Source: Streptomyces megasporus | Lineage (GTDB): Bacteria; Actinomycetota; Actinomycetes; Streptomycetales; Streptomycetaceae | Assembly (NCBI RefSeq): GCF_000718985.1 | Contig: NZ_JODL01000012.1 | Location: 162,727 to 226,726, forward strand | Direction of reading: 5' to 3' | Length of the DNA stretch: 64,000 nt | Part shown: in pieces, positions 1 through 7,888 of the stretch | How the letters are laid out: the number at the start of each line of letters is the position of its first letter | Numbering within the stretch: the first letter of the stretch is position 1 | The notes under the pieces: model-generated | Seen by the model: only the letters and a program-made list of their open reading frames with translations | What the model was told of the DNA's origin: nothing | Databases searched by the model: none | Position numbers and translations under genes: made by a program

Positions 1-31
1 CCGGTCGGATTCGATCGCGCGAGGAGACCCG

Positions 32-289
32 ATGGGCAGGGCGTACGGCGTCGTTGTGGACATTCTGGTGGGCAAGTTCCAGTTCACCGAGGACGAGTTG
101 GCACCGGAGGCCACGTTGGAGGACGTGGACCTGGACTCGCTCGGGCGGGTCGAGTTCGCCCTCACGCTGCGGGACCGGACCGGTGTTCCGTTCGGTGAGG
201 AGCAGGTCACCCTGGACACGACGCTGGGTGAGATCGCCACCGCGATCGAGGCGGCGTGGGCGGCCGACGCCGCGGTGGCGCCGCGGTGA
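32..289 (+). CDS. Acyl carrier protein
   Basis: An 85-residue carrier protein that would hold an acyl chain on a phosphopantetheine arm. The attachment motif DLDSLGRVE is visible with Ser36, and the acidic helical sequence and length fit free-standing ACPs. A GAGGAGA ribosome binding site precedes the ATG. Its stop overlaps the GTG of the ketosynthase as GTGA, so the two are translationally coupled. It is a dedicated rather than primary-metabolism ACP by context: it sits beside a cluster containing an oxoamine synthase and acyltransferases. The substrate chain cannot be read from sequence, and upstream partners may lie left of the window. Confidence 0.9.
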   Translation: MGRAYGVVVDILVGKFQFTEDELAPEATLEDVDLDSLGRVEFALTLRDRTGVPFGEEQVTLDTTLGEIATAIEAAWAADAAVAPR

Positions 290-1509
290 GCCGCCCGGAT
301 GTCGCGGTGACGGGTCTGGGGGCGATCACCCCGGCCGGGGTGGGGGTCGAGGAGACCTGGCGCCGCGTCCGCGCCGGTGACTCCATGGCGTGCCGTGACG
401 GGGAGTTGGCGGGGTTGGCCGTCGACTTCAGTTGCCGTGTCCCCGAGTTCACCGTCGCCGACCGTGCGCGCCGCCGGCAGTTGTGGCGTCAGGACCGCTT
501 CACGCAGTTGGCGTTGACGGCGGCCGACGAGGCGGTGCGGGACGCGGGGCTGGACCCGCGGGAGTGGGACGCGCCGCGCGTCGGGGTGGTCCTCGGCTGT
601 GGTCTGGGCGGCGCGGGCACCTGGGAGACGGAGTTCGCTCGGATGCGGCGGGAGGGGGCCGAGGCGGTGTCGTCGGCGGTCATCCCGATGCTGCTGCCGA
701 ACATGGCGGCCGGGGAGGTGGCGCTCGCCCTCGCCGCCCGGGGGCCGAGCCTGTCCGCCTCCACCGCCTGCGCCTCGGGGGCCAGCGCGCTGGCCATCGC
801 CCGCGACTGGCTGCTGGCCGGGGTGTGCGACATCGTCCTGGCGGGCGGCACGGAGGCCGCGATCACGCCGCTGGTGGTGGCCGGGTTCCACCAGGCCGGG
901 GCGCTGTCGCGGCGGAGGGACGAACCGGAGACGGCCTCGCGTCCGTTCGCCGAGGACAGTGACGGGTTCGTGATGGCCGAGGCCGCGGCCGTCCTGGTGC
1001 TGGAGCGGGCGGAACACGCGCGGGCGCGGGGCGTGCGTCCCCGGGCCCTGCTGGCCGGGTGCGGTGCGAGCACCGACGCGCTGCACCCCACCGCGCCGCA
1101 CCCCGAGGGGGCGGTCGCCGAGCGGGCGGTGCTCGCCGCGCTGGCGGACGCGGGGCTGGAGGCGAGGGATGTCGACCACGTCAACGCCCATGCCACCTCC
1201 ACCCCGTTGGGCGACGCGGCCGAGGCGAGCATGATCGGCAGGGTGTTCGGACACGGTCCGAGCGTGACGTCGGCCAAGGGTGCTTTGGGGCACTCGCTGG
1301 GCGCGGCGGGCGCGGTGGAGGCGGTGTTGACGGTGCTCGGCGTCGAACGGTCGATCGTCCCGCCGACGGCCAACGTCGACGCGCCCGCCGCGCGGTTCGA
1401 CATCGACCTGGTGACCAAGACGGCGCGGGAGCAGCGGATCGCCGCCGCGGTCAGCAACTCCTTCGGGTTCGGCGGCCACAACGTCTCGGTGGTCTTCCGG
1501 GCCGTCTGA
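286..1509 (+). CDS. Beta-ketoacyl-ACP synthase (FabF/KASII type)
   Basis: A 407-residue thiolase-fold condensing enzyme performing decarboxylative Claisen condensation on ACP-bound chains. The Cys-His-His triad is complete: Cys162 in STACASG, His302 in NAHATSTPLGD and His336 in ALGHSLGAAG. The C-terminal NSFGFGGHN motif is also present, so it is an active elongating KS rather than a chain-length factor. I place the start at the GTG overlapping the ACP stop, because the preceding in-frame residues are Arg/Gly-rich and lie inside the ACP gene. It probably builds or extends the acyl chain used by the oxoamine synthase encoded on the other strand. The link is inferred from proximity. Confidence 0.9.
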   Translation: MSRPDVAVTGLGAITPAGVGVEETWRRVRAGDSMACRDGELAGLAVDFSCRVPEFTVADRARRRQLWRQDRFTQLALTAADEAVRDAGLDPREWDAPRVGVVLGCGLGGAGTWETEFARMRREGAEAVSSAVIPMLLPNMAAGEVALALAARGPSLSASTACASGASALAIARDWLLAGVCDIVLAGGTEAAITPLVVAGFHQAGALSRRRDEPETASRPFAEDSDGFVMAEAAAVLVLERAEHARARGVRPRALLAGCGASTDALHPTAPHPEGAVAERAVLAALADAGLEARDVDHVNAHATSTPLGDAAEASMIGRVFGHGPSVTSAKGALGHSLGAAGAVEAVLTVLGVERSIVPPTANVDAPAARFDIDLVTKTAREQRIAAAVSNSFGFGGHNVSVVFRAV

Positions 1510-1552
1510 GGCGGCCCGGCGTGGGCCGTGCGGGATCACACGGCGGCGCGGG

Positions 1553-2584
1553 TCACACGGCCGTCGGAGCGGACGGTGGGACGGGCGGTGGGACGGGCGG
1601 CGCGGTGGGGCGGAGGGCGTCGGCGAGGCCGGCGGGCCAGACGGTCTCGGGGACGAAACCGAGATCGCGGGCGGCCCGGTCGTGGCCGCACGTCCAGGCC
1701 GGGAACCGCGCCTCGCGGATCTTGTCCCGGGCGAACATCGACGGCCTGCCCCGGGCCCGCGCCGCCAGTTCCGCCCCCCAGGCCGTGGCCATCGCCACCG
1801 TGCGGGGCACCGGGACGGTCCGGGGCGGACGGCGGCCGACCAGGGCCGCCACGTCCGCCGCCAGGTCCTGGTAGTGGTGTTCGACGCCGTCGCCGACGTG
1901 GTAGACGCCGCGCGCGGACGCCCGGTGCTCGACGGTGGCGCCGCGTTCGGCCGCGGCGACCAGGGCGCGGCACAGGTCGTCGACGTGGATCAGCGAGTAC
2001 AGGCGCGGACCGGTCCCGCAGACGGGCAGCACACCGCGGCGGACCATGGCCAGCAGGGCGGGCAGGAACTCGGTGTCGCCGGGCCCGTGGACGATCGGCG
2101 GGCGGAGCACCGTCCCCGGCACCCGGTCGGCCACCGCGCGCAGGGCCAGCTCGCCGGCGAGTTTGCCGCGTCCGTACGCCGACACCGGCTCCGGCGGGTC
2201 CGTCTCGCGGCGCGGCCGGCCGGGGCGGGACGGTCCGGCGGCGGCCAGGGAGGAGCAGTACACCAGGCGCGGCGGGGCGGGCAGGCCGGCCAGGGCCTCG
2301 CACAGCCGGCGGGTGCCGTCGGCGTTGACCGGGGCGTAGCCGGCCGGGCGGGTGGCCTTGACGGTGCCGGCCAGGTGGATCACGCGGTCGGCGCCGGCCT
2401 CGGCGACGGCCCGGAGCAGACCGCGACCGTCGGCCAGGTCGGCCGTCAACACAGTTACGGAGGGCGGCAGTTCGGCCCGTGCGGGGTCGCGGACCAGCGC
2501 GGTGACGGTGTGCCCGTCCAGCAGCAGCCGGCGGACCAGCCGGCGGCCGACGAACCCGGTCGCGCCGGTGACGAGGTACCTCAC
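1553..2584 (-). CDS. NAD(P)-dependent extended SDR reductase/epimerase, CerR-like
   Basis: A 343-residue Rossmann enzyme of the extended short-chain dehydrogenase family. The N-terminal nucleotide motif TGATGFVG, a catalytic Ser in CSSLAAAG, the YGRGK (YxxxK) pair and SLIHVDDL are all visible. Sequences of this kind are usually labelled NAD-dependent epimerase/dehydratase, and the bacterial ceramide reductase CerR belongs to this group. The GTG start overlaps the stop of the GNAT gene (GTGA), making it the last gene of a coupled operon after the oxoamine synthase and GNAT genes. By analogy it may reduce the 3-keto group left by the oxoamine synthase. The C-terminus ends in a Pro-rich tail. 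The reaction is inferred. Confidence 0.8.
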   Translation of the reverse strand: MRYLVTGATGFVGRRLVRRLLLDGHTVTALVRDPARAELPPSVTVLTADLADGRGLLRAVAEAGADRVIHLAGTVKATRPAGYAPVNADGTRRLCEALAGLPAPPRLVYCSSLAAAGPSRPGRPRRETDPPEPVSAYGRGKLAGELALRAVADRVPGTVLRPPIVHGPGDTEFLPALLAMVRRGVLPVCGTGPRLYSLIHVDDLCRALVAAAERGATVEHRASARGVYHVGDGVEHHYQDLAADVAALVGRRPPRTVPVPRTVAMATAWGAELAARARGRPSMFARDKIREARFPAWTCGHDRAARDLGFVPETVWPAGLADALRPTAPPVPPPVPPSAPTAV

Positions 2585-3873
2585 CGGCGGGCCTCCGGCA
2601 CGGCGGCGGCCATGGGCGAGGGGGTCACGGTCACGGGCCGGGGATCGGATCGGGGGTCGGATCGAGGGTGGAGGTCGCGCCGGTAGAGGCGGTGGCGGCG
2701 GAAGAGGACGCCGCCGAAGGCCTCGGCGTAGCGGTTGGCGTCCCGGTTGTCCTCCAGCAGCCAGGACAGCTCGCTCTCGGTGTAGCCGAGACGGAACGCG
2801 GCCCGCTGGGCCTCGGTGATCAGCGCCGCGCCCAGTCCGCGCGAGCGGTGGGCCTCCTTGATGCCGGTGATGATCGCACGGGTCCGGTCGACGCGCCGGG
2901 CGGCGCGGGCGATCCGGAGCAGGCCGACGGGCACGCCGAGGGTGGTGAGCCGGCCGCGGGCGGCGCGCAGCGCCTGGTTGGCGTCGGGCAGCCAGAGGGT
3001 GAAGGCGACGGGTTCGCCGCGCACCTCGGCGAACCACAGCAGTTCGGGCCGGATCAACGGACGCAGCCTGCGCAGGGTGTGGGCGAACTCGCGGTCGGTC
3101 ATGGGGACGGAGGCGTAGTTCCCGGCCCAGGCGTCGGTGTAGACGTCCCGCACGGCGGCCAGGTCGGCGTCCGCGCGGGCCGGGTCCATGGGGCGCACCC
3201 GCACGTCCGGGGAGCCGGTGGCCCACTGGGCGGCGCGGGCGATGATCGTGGGCGGTTCGCCGTCGGGCGGCATCGGGACCCGCCAGGACAGCAGGTCCTT
3301 GGCCTTGACGAGGCCGCAGGCGGCGTAGAGAGCGGGGTAGTGGGCGGGGTTGTACGGCATCATCACGCTGGGCGGGCCGTCGAAGCCCTCCACCAGCACC
3401 CCGCACTCGTCGTTGGTGGAGAAGCCCATCGGGCCGAGCATCGTGCGCAGGCCGCGTTCGCGCAGCCAGGCGGCGGCCGTGTCGAACAGCGCGCCGGCCG
3501 CGTCGGGATCGTCGGCGCACTCGAAGAGCCCGAACAGGCCGCAGTGCGCGTCGTGGCGGGCCTGGAGGCGGCAGTCCACGGCGGTGGCGATCCGCCCCAC
3601 CACCCGCCGTCCCCGGCGGGCCAGGAAGAACTCGGCCGCGCCGACGTCGAAGAAGGGGTTGCGCCGCCGGTCGAGCAGGGCCCGCTGGTCCCGTTCCAGC
3701 GGCGCCACCCAGTGCGGGTCGCCGCGGTACAGGGCGCGGGGCAGGGTGACGAAGGCGGTGGTGTCCGCGCGGCCCCGCACCGGGCGGACGGTGACACCGC
3801 CGGTGGTCCCGGCGGCTGTGCGTCCGGTGGTGGTGCTCCCGGTGGCGGCCGCGGTGGTCGCGGCGAGGGTCAT
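2581..3873 (-). CDS. GNAT-fold N-acyltransferase, putative sphingoid-type acyltransferase
   Basis: A 430-residue protein with a low-complexity Thr/Ala-rich N-terminus, then a central region and a GNAT acyltransferase core. In the core, IITGIKEAHRSRGLGAALI holds the RGLGAAL acyl-CoA/ACP pyrophosphate loop near residue 350. It resembles YghO-like GNAT proteins. ATG overlaps the stop of the upstream oxoamine synthase (ATGA) and its own stop overlaps the SDR start, so all three are translated as a unit. The bacterial ceramide synthase bCerS is also GNAT-annotated, so N-acylation of the aminoketone product is a reasonable guess. Direct homology to bCerS is not established here. Confidence 0.7.
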   Translation of the reverse strand: MTLAATTAAATGSTTTGRTAAGTTGGVTVRPVRGRADTTAFVTLPRALYRGDPHWVAPLERDQRALLDRRRNPFFDVGAAEFFLARRGRRVVGRIATAVDCRLQARHDAHCGLFGLFECADDPDAAGALFDTAAAWLRERGLRTMLGPMGFSTNDECGVLVEGFDGPPSVMMPYNPAHYPALYAACGLVKAKDLLSWRVPMPPDGEPPTIIARAAQWATGSPDVRVRPMDPARADADLAAVRDVYTDAWAGNYASVPMTDREFAHTLRRLRPLIRPELLWFAEVRGEPVAFTLWLPDANQALRAARGRLTTLGVPVGLLRIARAARRVDRTRAIITGIKEAHRSRGLGAALITEAQRAAFRLGYTESELSWLLEDNRDANRYAEAFGGVLFRRHRLYRRDLHPRSDPRSDPRPVTVTPSPMAAAVPEARR

Positions 3874-5096
3874 GCCGGCACCCCCACCGGTCGGCGGGGC
3901 CCCGGGGCGGTCGGGTCGGCGGGGACGGGGCCCAGCCGGCGCGCCACCTCGGCGAAGGCGTCCAGGACGCGGGTGATGTGCGCGTCGGTGTGGACGGCCT
4001 GGGGGGTCACCCGGATCAGCGCCCGGTTCCTGGCCACGGCCGGTTCCACCACGGCGTTGGTGAACACCCCCGCGTCCAACAGCTCCTGCCAGGCGCGCAG
4101 GCACCTGGCCGTGTCGCCCATGTGGACGGGGACGATCGGGGTGGTGGAGGCCCCGGTGTCGTACCCCAGCTCCCGCAGGCCCTCCAGCAGCCGTCGGGCG
4201 TGGCCGAACACCCGCCGCCGGTGGTCGGGTTCGCGCTCGACGATGTCGAGCGCGGCCAGGGCGGCGGCGGCCGAGGCCGGTGGCATCGCGGCCGAGAAGA
4301 GCACCGAACGGGCGTTGTACCGCAGGTGTTCGACGACGGAGGCGGGGCCGACGAGCATCCCGCCGACCGAGCCGAAGCACTTCGACAGCGTCCCGGTGAC
4401 CAGGTCGACCTCGCCCGTCAGCCCGAAGTGCTCGACCACGCCGCGTCCTTCGGGCCCCAGCAGTCCGATGTCGTGGGCGCCGTCCACCACCAGGCGGGCG
4501 CCGTGGCGCCGGGCCAGCGCCACGATCCCGGGGAGCCGGCACAGGTCGCCCTCCATGGAGAACAAGCCGTCGGTGACGATCACCCGGCCGGCCACCGGGT
4601 CGGAGGCGGCCAGCAGCCGGTCGAGGTGGGCGAGGTCGGAGTGGCGGTACCGGCGGTGGTGCGCGGCGCTCAGCCGGACGGCGTCCACCAGCGAGGCGTG
4701 GTTGGACATGTCGGCGAAGACGATGTCGCCCTCGTCGAGGAGGGCCGCGAGCGCGAGGTTGGCCTGGAAGCCGGTGGTGGTCACCAGGGCCGCCTCGCCG
4801 CCGACGAACGCGGCCAGCCGTCCCTCCAGTTCCTCGTGGAGGGTGAGCGTGCCGTTGAGCACGCGCGAGCCCGAGCAGGAGGCGCCGAAGCGGCGCAGGG
4901 CCCGGGCGGCGGCCTCCGTCACCCGGGGGTCGGTCGACAGACCCAGGTAGTCGTTGCAACCGGCCATGACCACCGTGCGGCCGTCGATCTCCACCTCCGC
5001 GCCCCGGGCCGAGAGCGGGCGGTAGTAGGGCCGGGCCGGGTGGTCGGCCAGCGCGCGCTGGACCGCCGACCGTTTCGTGTCGAAGACGTCCGCCAT
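3870..5096 (-). CDS. PLP-dependent alpha-oxoamine synthase (serine palmitoyltransferase/KBL type)
   Basis: A 408-residue fold-type I PLP enzyme that condenses an acyl thioester with an amino acid, losing CO2 to give an aminoketone. The Schiff-base lysine is Lys239 in TLSKCFGSVGG. Asp205 and His208 in VVDGAHDIG match the cofactor-binding D-x-x-H, and NDYLGLSTDPRV is the family N-terminal signature. Length fits serine palmitoyltransferase, KBL or AONS. No biotin genes are nearby, and the neighbours (ACP, KS, GNAT, SDR) favour a lipid role using serine or a similar amino acid. The start has a GGGGGA ribosome binding site. Amino-acid specificity cannot be read from sequence. Confidence 0.88.
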   Translation of the reverse strand: MADVFDTKRSAVQRALADHPARPYYRPLSARGAEVEIDGRTVVMAGCNDYLGLSTDPRVTEAAARALRRFGASCSGSRVLNGTLTLHEELEGRLAAFVGGEAALVTTTGFQANLALAALLDEGDIVFADMSNHASLVDAVRLSAAHHRRYRHSDLAHLDRLLAASDPVAGRVIVTDGLFSMEGDLCRLPGIVALARRHGARLVVDGAHDIGLLGPEGRGVVEHFGLTGEVDLVTGTLSKCFGSVGGMLVGPASVVEHLRYNARSVLFSAAMPPASAAAALAALDIVEREPDHRRRVFGHARRLLEGLRELGYDTGASTTPIVPVHMGDTARCLRAWQELLDAGVFTNAVVEPAVARNRALIRVTPQAVHTDAHITRVLDAFAEVARRLGPVPADPTAPGPRRPVGVPA

Positions 5097-5173
5097 GGTG
5101 TCCCCCGGGAGAGGTGTCGTCGGTTCTCTGCGTGTGGTGTTCCGGTGCGCGCGGGCGTGGGCCCGCGGGACGT

Positions 5174-6433
5174 TCACGTTCCGTGCCGTTCCGTGCGGGC
5201 GCGTGGCGGGCGTGCGGTGCGAGCCGCGGCGAGCCCGGCGGTGACGGGCAGGTGGTCGAGGTCGGCGAAGTTCGGGCCGGTCCGCCTCCGGGGCGGGGCG
5301 GCGAGCCGCAGGCCCCGAAGGCGCCGGGCGAGGCCGCGCGCCAGCGCCACGGCCTGGGCCCGGCCCACGGCCGCGCCCACGCAGTAGTGCGCCCCCGCGC
5401 CGAAGGCGAGCGTCCGCTCGGACGGACGCCACGGGTCGAACGCGTGGGGGTCGTCGAACGCCTCCGGGTCGCGGTGCGCCGCGCCGAGGAGCACGTGCAC
5501 CACCCGGCCCGCGGGCAGGACGGTTCCGGCCAGTTCGGCGGGGGCGGCGGCGACGCGGGTCACCACGCGGGCGGGCGGGTCCCAGCGCAGCACCTCGTCG
5601 ACGAACCGGTCGGCGAGACGGGGGTCGCCGTCGATCCGCGCGGCCGTCGCGGGGTTCTCCACCAGCGCCAGGCAGACGCTGCCCAGCAGGGCGGAGGTGG
5701 TCACCACGCCCGCGCCGAACAGGGTGAGGAGGACGTCCAACGCGTCCTGCGGGGCCGGTTCGCACCAGCGCGGGAGCGGGGACTCTCGCCGCCGGCGGTC
5801 GATCAGCGCGCCCAGCCGGTCGGTGAGGGCCACCGCCGCGGCGTCCGCCCGACGCACCAGGGTGGGTGTGCGCACCAGTTCCGCCGTGCGGGAGTAGTCG
5901 TGGGCGGCGGTGCGGAGCCAGTCGAGGTCGACGGGCGGCAGGTCCAGCAGCTCGGTCAGGACGGCGGTGGGCAACGGCCGGCACACCGCCTCCACCACGT
6001 CGACCGTCCCCTCGCGCCTCAACCGGTCGTCCAGGGCGCGCAGATGAGCGTCGACCTGCCGTGCCACCACCGTGTCCAGGTGGGGCAGGAGCCGTGGGGC
6101 GACCACCCGTGTCAGCAGGTGCCGCTTGTGGGCGTGGAGCGGCGGGTCCGTCTGCAGGGCGCTGCGGCACAGCGCGACGGTGCTCGGACTGCGCCGCCAG
6201 CCGGGGCAGTTCCGGTCGCGCCACCGGGCGCCGATCGTCAGCCAGGTCCGGTCGGTGAGCACCCGGGCGCAGTCCCGCCGGCCCGTGACGAGCAGGGAGC
6301 CCCAGGCGGTGGGCACCAGCGGCCCGGCGGCGCGCAGTTCGTCGTAGACGTCCGCGAGACCACGCTGGTCGGTGGTGAGCAGCCAGCGGCGTACCGGGTC
6401 GAGCGCGGTGCCGGCCAGGACCGGAGGGGCCAT
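5174..6433 (-). CDS. Cytochrome P450
   Basis: A 419-residue soluble bacterial P450 monooxygenase. The haem-thiolate loop AFGAGAHYCVGAAVGR, the K-helix EVLR and the I-helix oxygen-activating GAGVVTTS are present. No ferredoxin or reductase gene is adjacent, so electrons must come from elsewhere. It lies 77 bp upstream of the oxoamine synthase on the same strand and probably heads that operon. It may hydroxylate or desaturate the acyl chain or the aminolipid product. The substrate is not readable from the sequence. Confidence 0.92.
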   Translation of the reverse strand: MAPPVLAGTALDPVRRWLLTTDQRGLADVYDELRAAGPLVPTAWGSLLVTGRRDCARVLTDRTWLTIGARWRDRNCPGWRRSPSTVALCRSALQTDPPLHAHKRHLLTRVVAPRLLPHLDTVVARQVDAHLRALDDRLRREGTVDVVEAVCRPLPTAVLTELLDLPPVDLDWLRTAAHDYSRTAELVRTPTLVRRADAAAVALTDRLGALIDRRRRESPLPRWCEPAPQDALDVLLTLFGAGVVTTSALLGSVCLALVENPATAARIDGDPRLADRFVDEVLRWDPPARVVTRVAAAPAELAGTVLPAGRVVHVLLGAAHRDPEAFDDPHAFDPWRPSERTLAFGAGAHYCVGAAVGRAQAVALARGLARRLRGLRLAAPPRRRTGPNFADLDHLPVTAGLAAARTARPPRARTERHGT

Positions 6434-6571
6434 GGGTTCTCTCTTCTCGTCGACCGGATCGGCAGAATACTCACACAGAAATCGGAGAATGTCTGGAACG
6501 CGCGACTCGTGTGCTTTTCGGGAGAAATTCCGAATGGTCTGTGTGAGCGTGCGAGGAAGCGGGTGGAGGAC

Positions 6572-7888
6572 ATGAGGGACGGAATCGCGCTGTCGCCCGT
6601 CGACGAACTGCTGTGCGCCATGCGCGGAGTTCCCGAGACCATCGGGGCGGCGGCGCTGTTCGTCGGCGAACCGCCGCGCGTGGACGAGGTGCGCGACCGG
6701 GTCGTCGAGCGGTGGGGCGGCCTGCCCCGACTGTGCCGGGTGCTGGCACGGCCGAAGGAGTCCGCCTGGCCGCGCCCGCATCGCTGGCTGCCGCTGGAGC
6801 GCTTCGACCCCGGCCGTCAGGTCGTCCCCACCGGCGACGCCGGTGAACACACAAGCGGAGAGGCGGAGTTCGCCGACCTGCTCGACCGACTCGTCGCCCA
6901 CCCCCTGCCCGACGGGCTGCCGCCCTGGCGGCTGCGCCTGGTACGGCGGGCTGGGGAGGGACGGTTCGCCCTGGTGCTGACGGCCCATCACGCCCTTTTG
7001 GACGGACGCTCCCTGGAACTTCTGCTGAGCCGGCTCCTCGACGGCGGCCTCGGGCGCGGCGGCAGGACCGGCGGAGGCGTGCGGGCCGTGCGCGCCCTCC
7101 GGGCCGCCCACCCGGACCACGCGCGGCCGTCCGCCCGACCCCGCGTCCCGCTGGGCTCCGGCCGGGCGCTCCCTCTGCCCGAAGGGGCGCCGCCCCGGCC
7201 GGAGTTGGCCTGGACGGAGGTGGACGCGGACGCGGTGCGGGCCGCCCGCCGGGCCCTGCCGGGGCTGGGGGCGACCCTCAACGAGGTGCTCCTGGCGGCG
7301 GCCACGGGCGCGCTGCGCGCCGTCCACGGCGCGCCGGAGAGGTGGCCCGGAGCCCCCCGCCCGCTGTACGGGGTGTTCCCCGTGGACCTGCGCGCCCCGG
7401 AGGACGAGGGGACGCTCGGCAACGTCGTCTCGGTGGTGCGGGTGCCGCTCCCGGTGGACTCCGGCGATCCGGCCGAGCGCCTGGCGGCCTGCCGGGGGCT
7501 GCTGGCCGACCACGGCCCGCTGCGGGGCGCGGACCCGACCGCGCGCGTCGTCGACGCCGCCGCGCGGCTGGGCCCCTGGGCGCTGCGCCTGCTCGCCGCG
7601 CGGGCCGGGGCTCCCGGGCAGGCCCCCGTGGCCTGCATGGCCTTCCGGTGGCCGCGCGGCTCCTGGGCGTTGGGCGGCAGACCGCTGGAGCGGGTGATCC
7701 CCCTGCCGCCCGTGCAGGCGCCGGGAACGGTCGGCTTCGCGCTGACGGACTGCGCGGGCACGTACACCCTGAGCGTGGTCGGCCACACCCTTCCCGGCCG
7801 GGTCCGGTCGCTGGCCGACGCCTTCGGTCGGGAACTGGCCGCGCACGCCCGGCCGGTGCGGGAGGCGCTCAGCGGTCCGACACGGTGA
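6572..7888 (+). CDS. WS/DGAT-family O-acyltransferase
   Basis: A 438-residue member of the wax ester synthase/diacylglycerol acyltransferase family. It carries HHALLDG at residues 139-145 (His139, His140, Asp144), the HHxxxDG active-site signature, and a later NEVLLAA segment typical of the family. GGTGGAGG lies just upstream of the ATG. The gene is divergent from the P450-oxoamine synthase operon across about 140 bp and converges on the second P450, with which it overlaps by 20 bp. In this setting it may esterify a hydroxyl group of the cluster product. Condensation-domain relatives share the HHxxxDG motif but usually sit in NRPS modules, which are absent here. Confidence 0.8.
   Translation: MRDGIALSPVDELLCAMRGVPETIGAAALFVGEPPRVDEVRDRVVERWGGLPRLCRVLARPKESAWPRPHRWLPLERFDPGRQVVPTGDAGEHTSGEAEFADLLDRLVAHPLPDGLPPWRLRLVRRAGEGRFALVLTAHHALLDGRSLELLLSRLLDGGLGRGGRTGGGVRAVRALRAAHPDHARPSARPRVPLGSGRALPLPEGAPPRPELAWTEVDADAVRAARRALPGLGATLNEVLLAAATGALRAVHGAPERWPGAPRPLYGVFPVDLRAPEDEGTLGNVVSVVRVPLPVDSGDPAERLAACRGLLADHGPLRGADPTARVVDAAARLGPWALRLLAARAGAPGQAPVACMAFRWPRGSWALGGRPLERVIPLPPVQAPGTVGFALTDCAGTYTLSVVGHTLPGRVRSLADAFGRELAAHARPVREALSGPTR

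Noticed and set aside
2581..4959. Very long open frames overlapping the GNAT and oxoamine synthase genes on both strands
   Set aside because: They are GC-bias shadows with Arg/Pro/Gly-rich, non-homologous translations. The in-frame GNAT and oxoamine synthase proteins carry family motifs.
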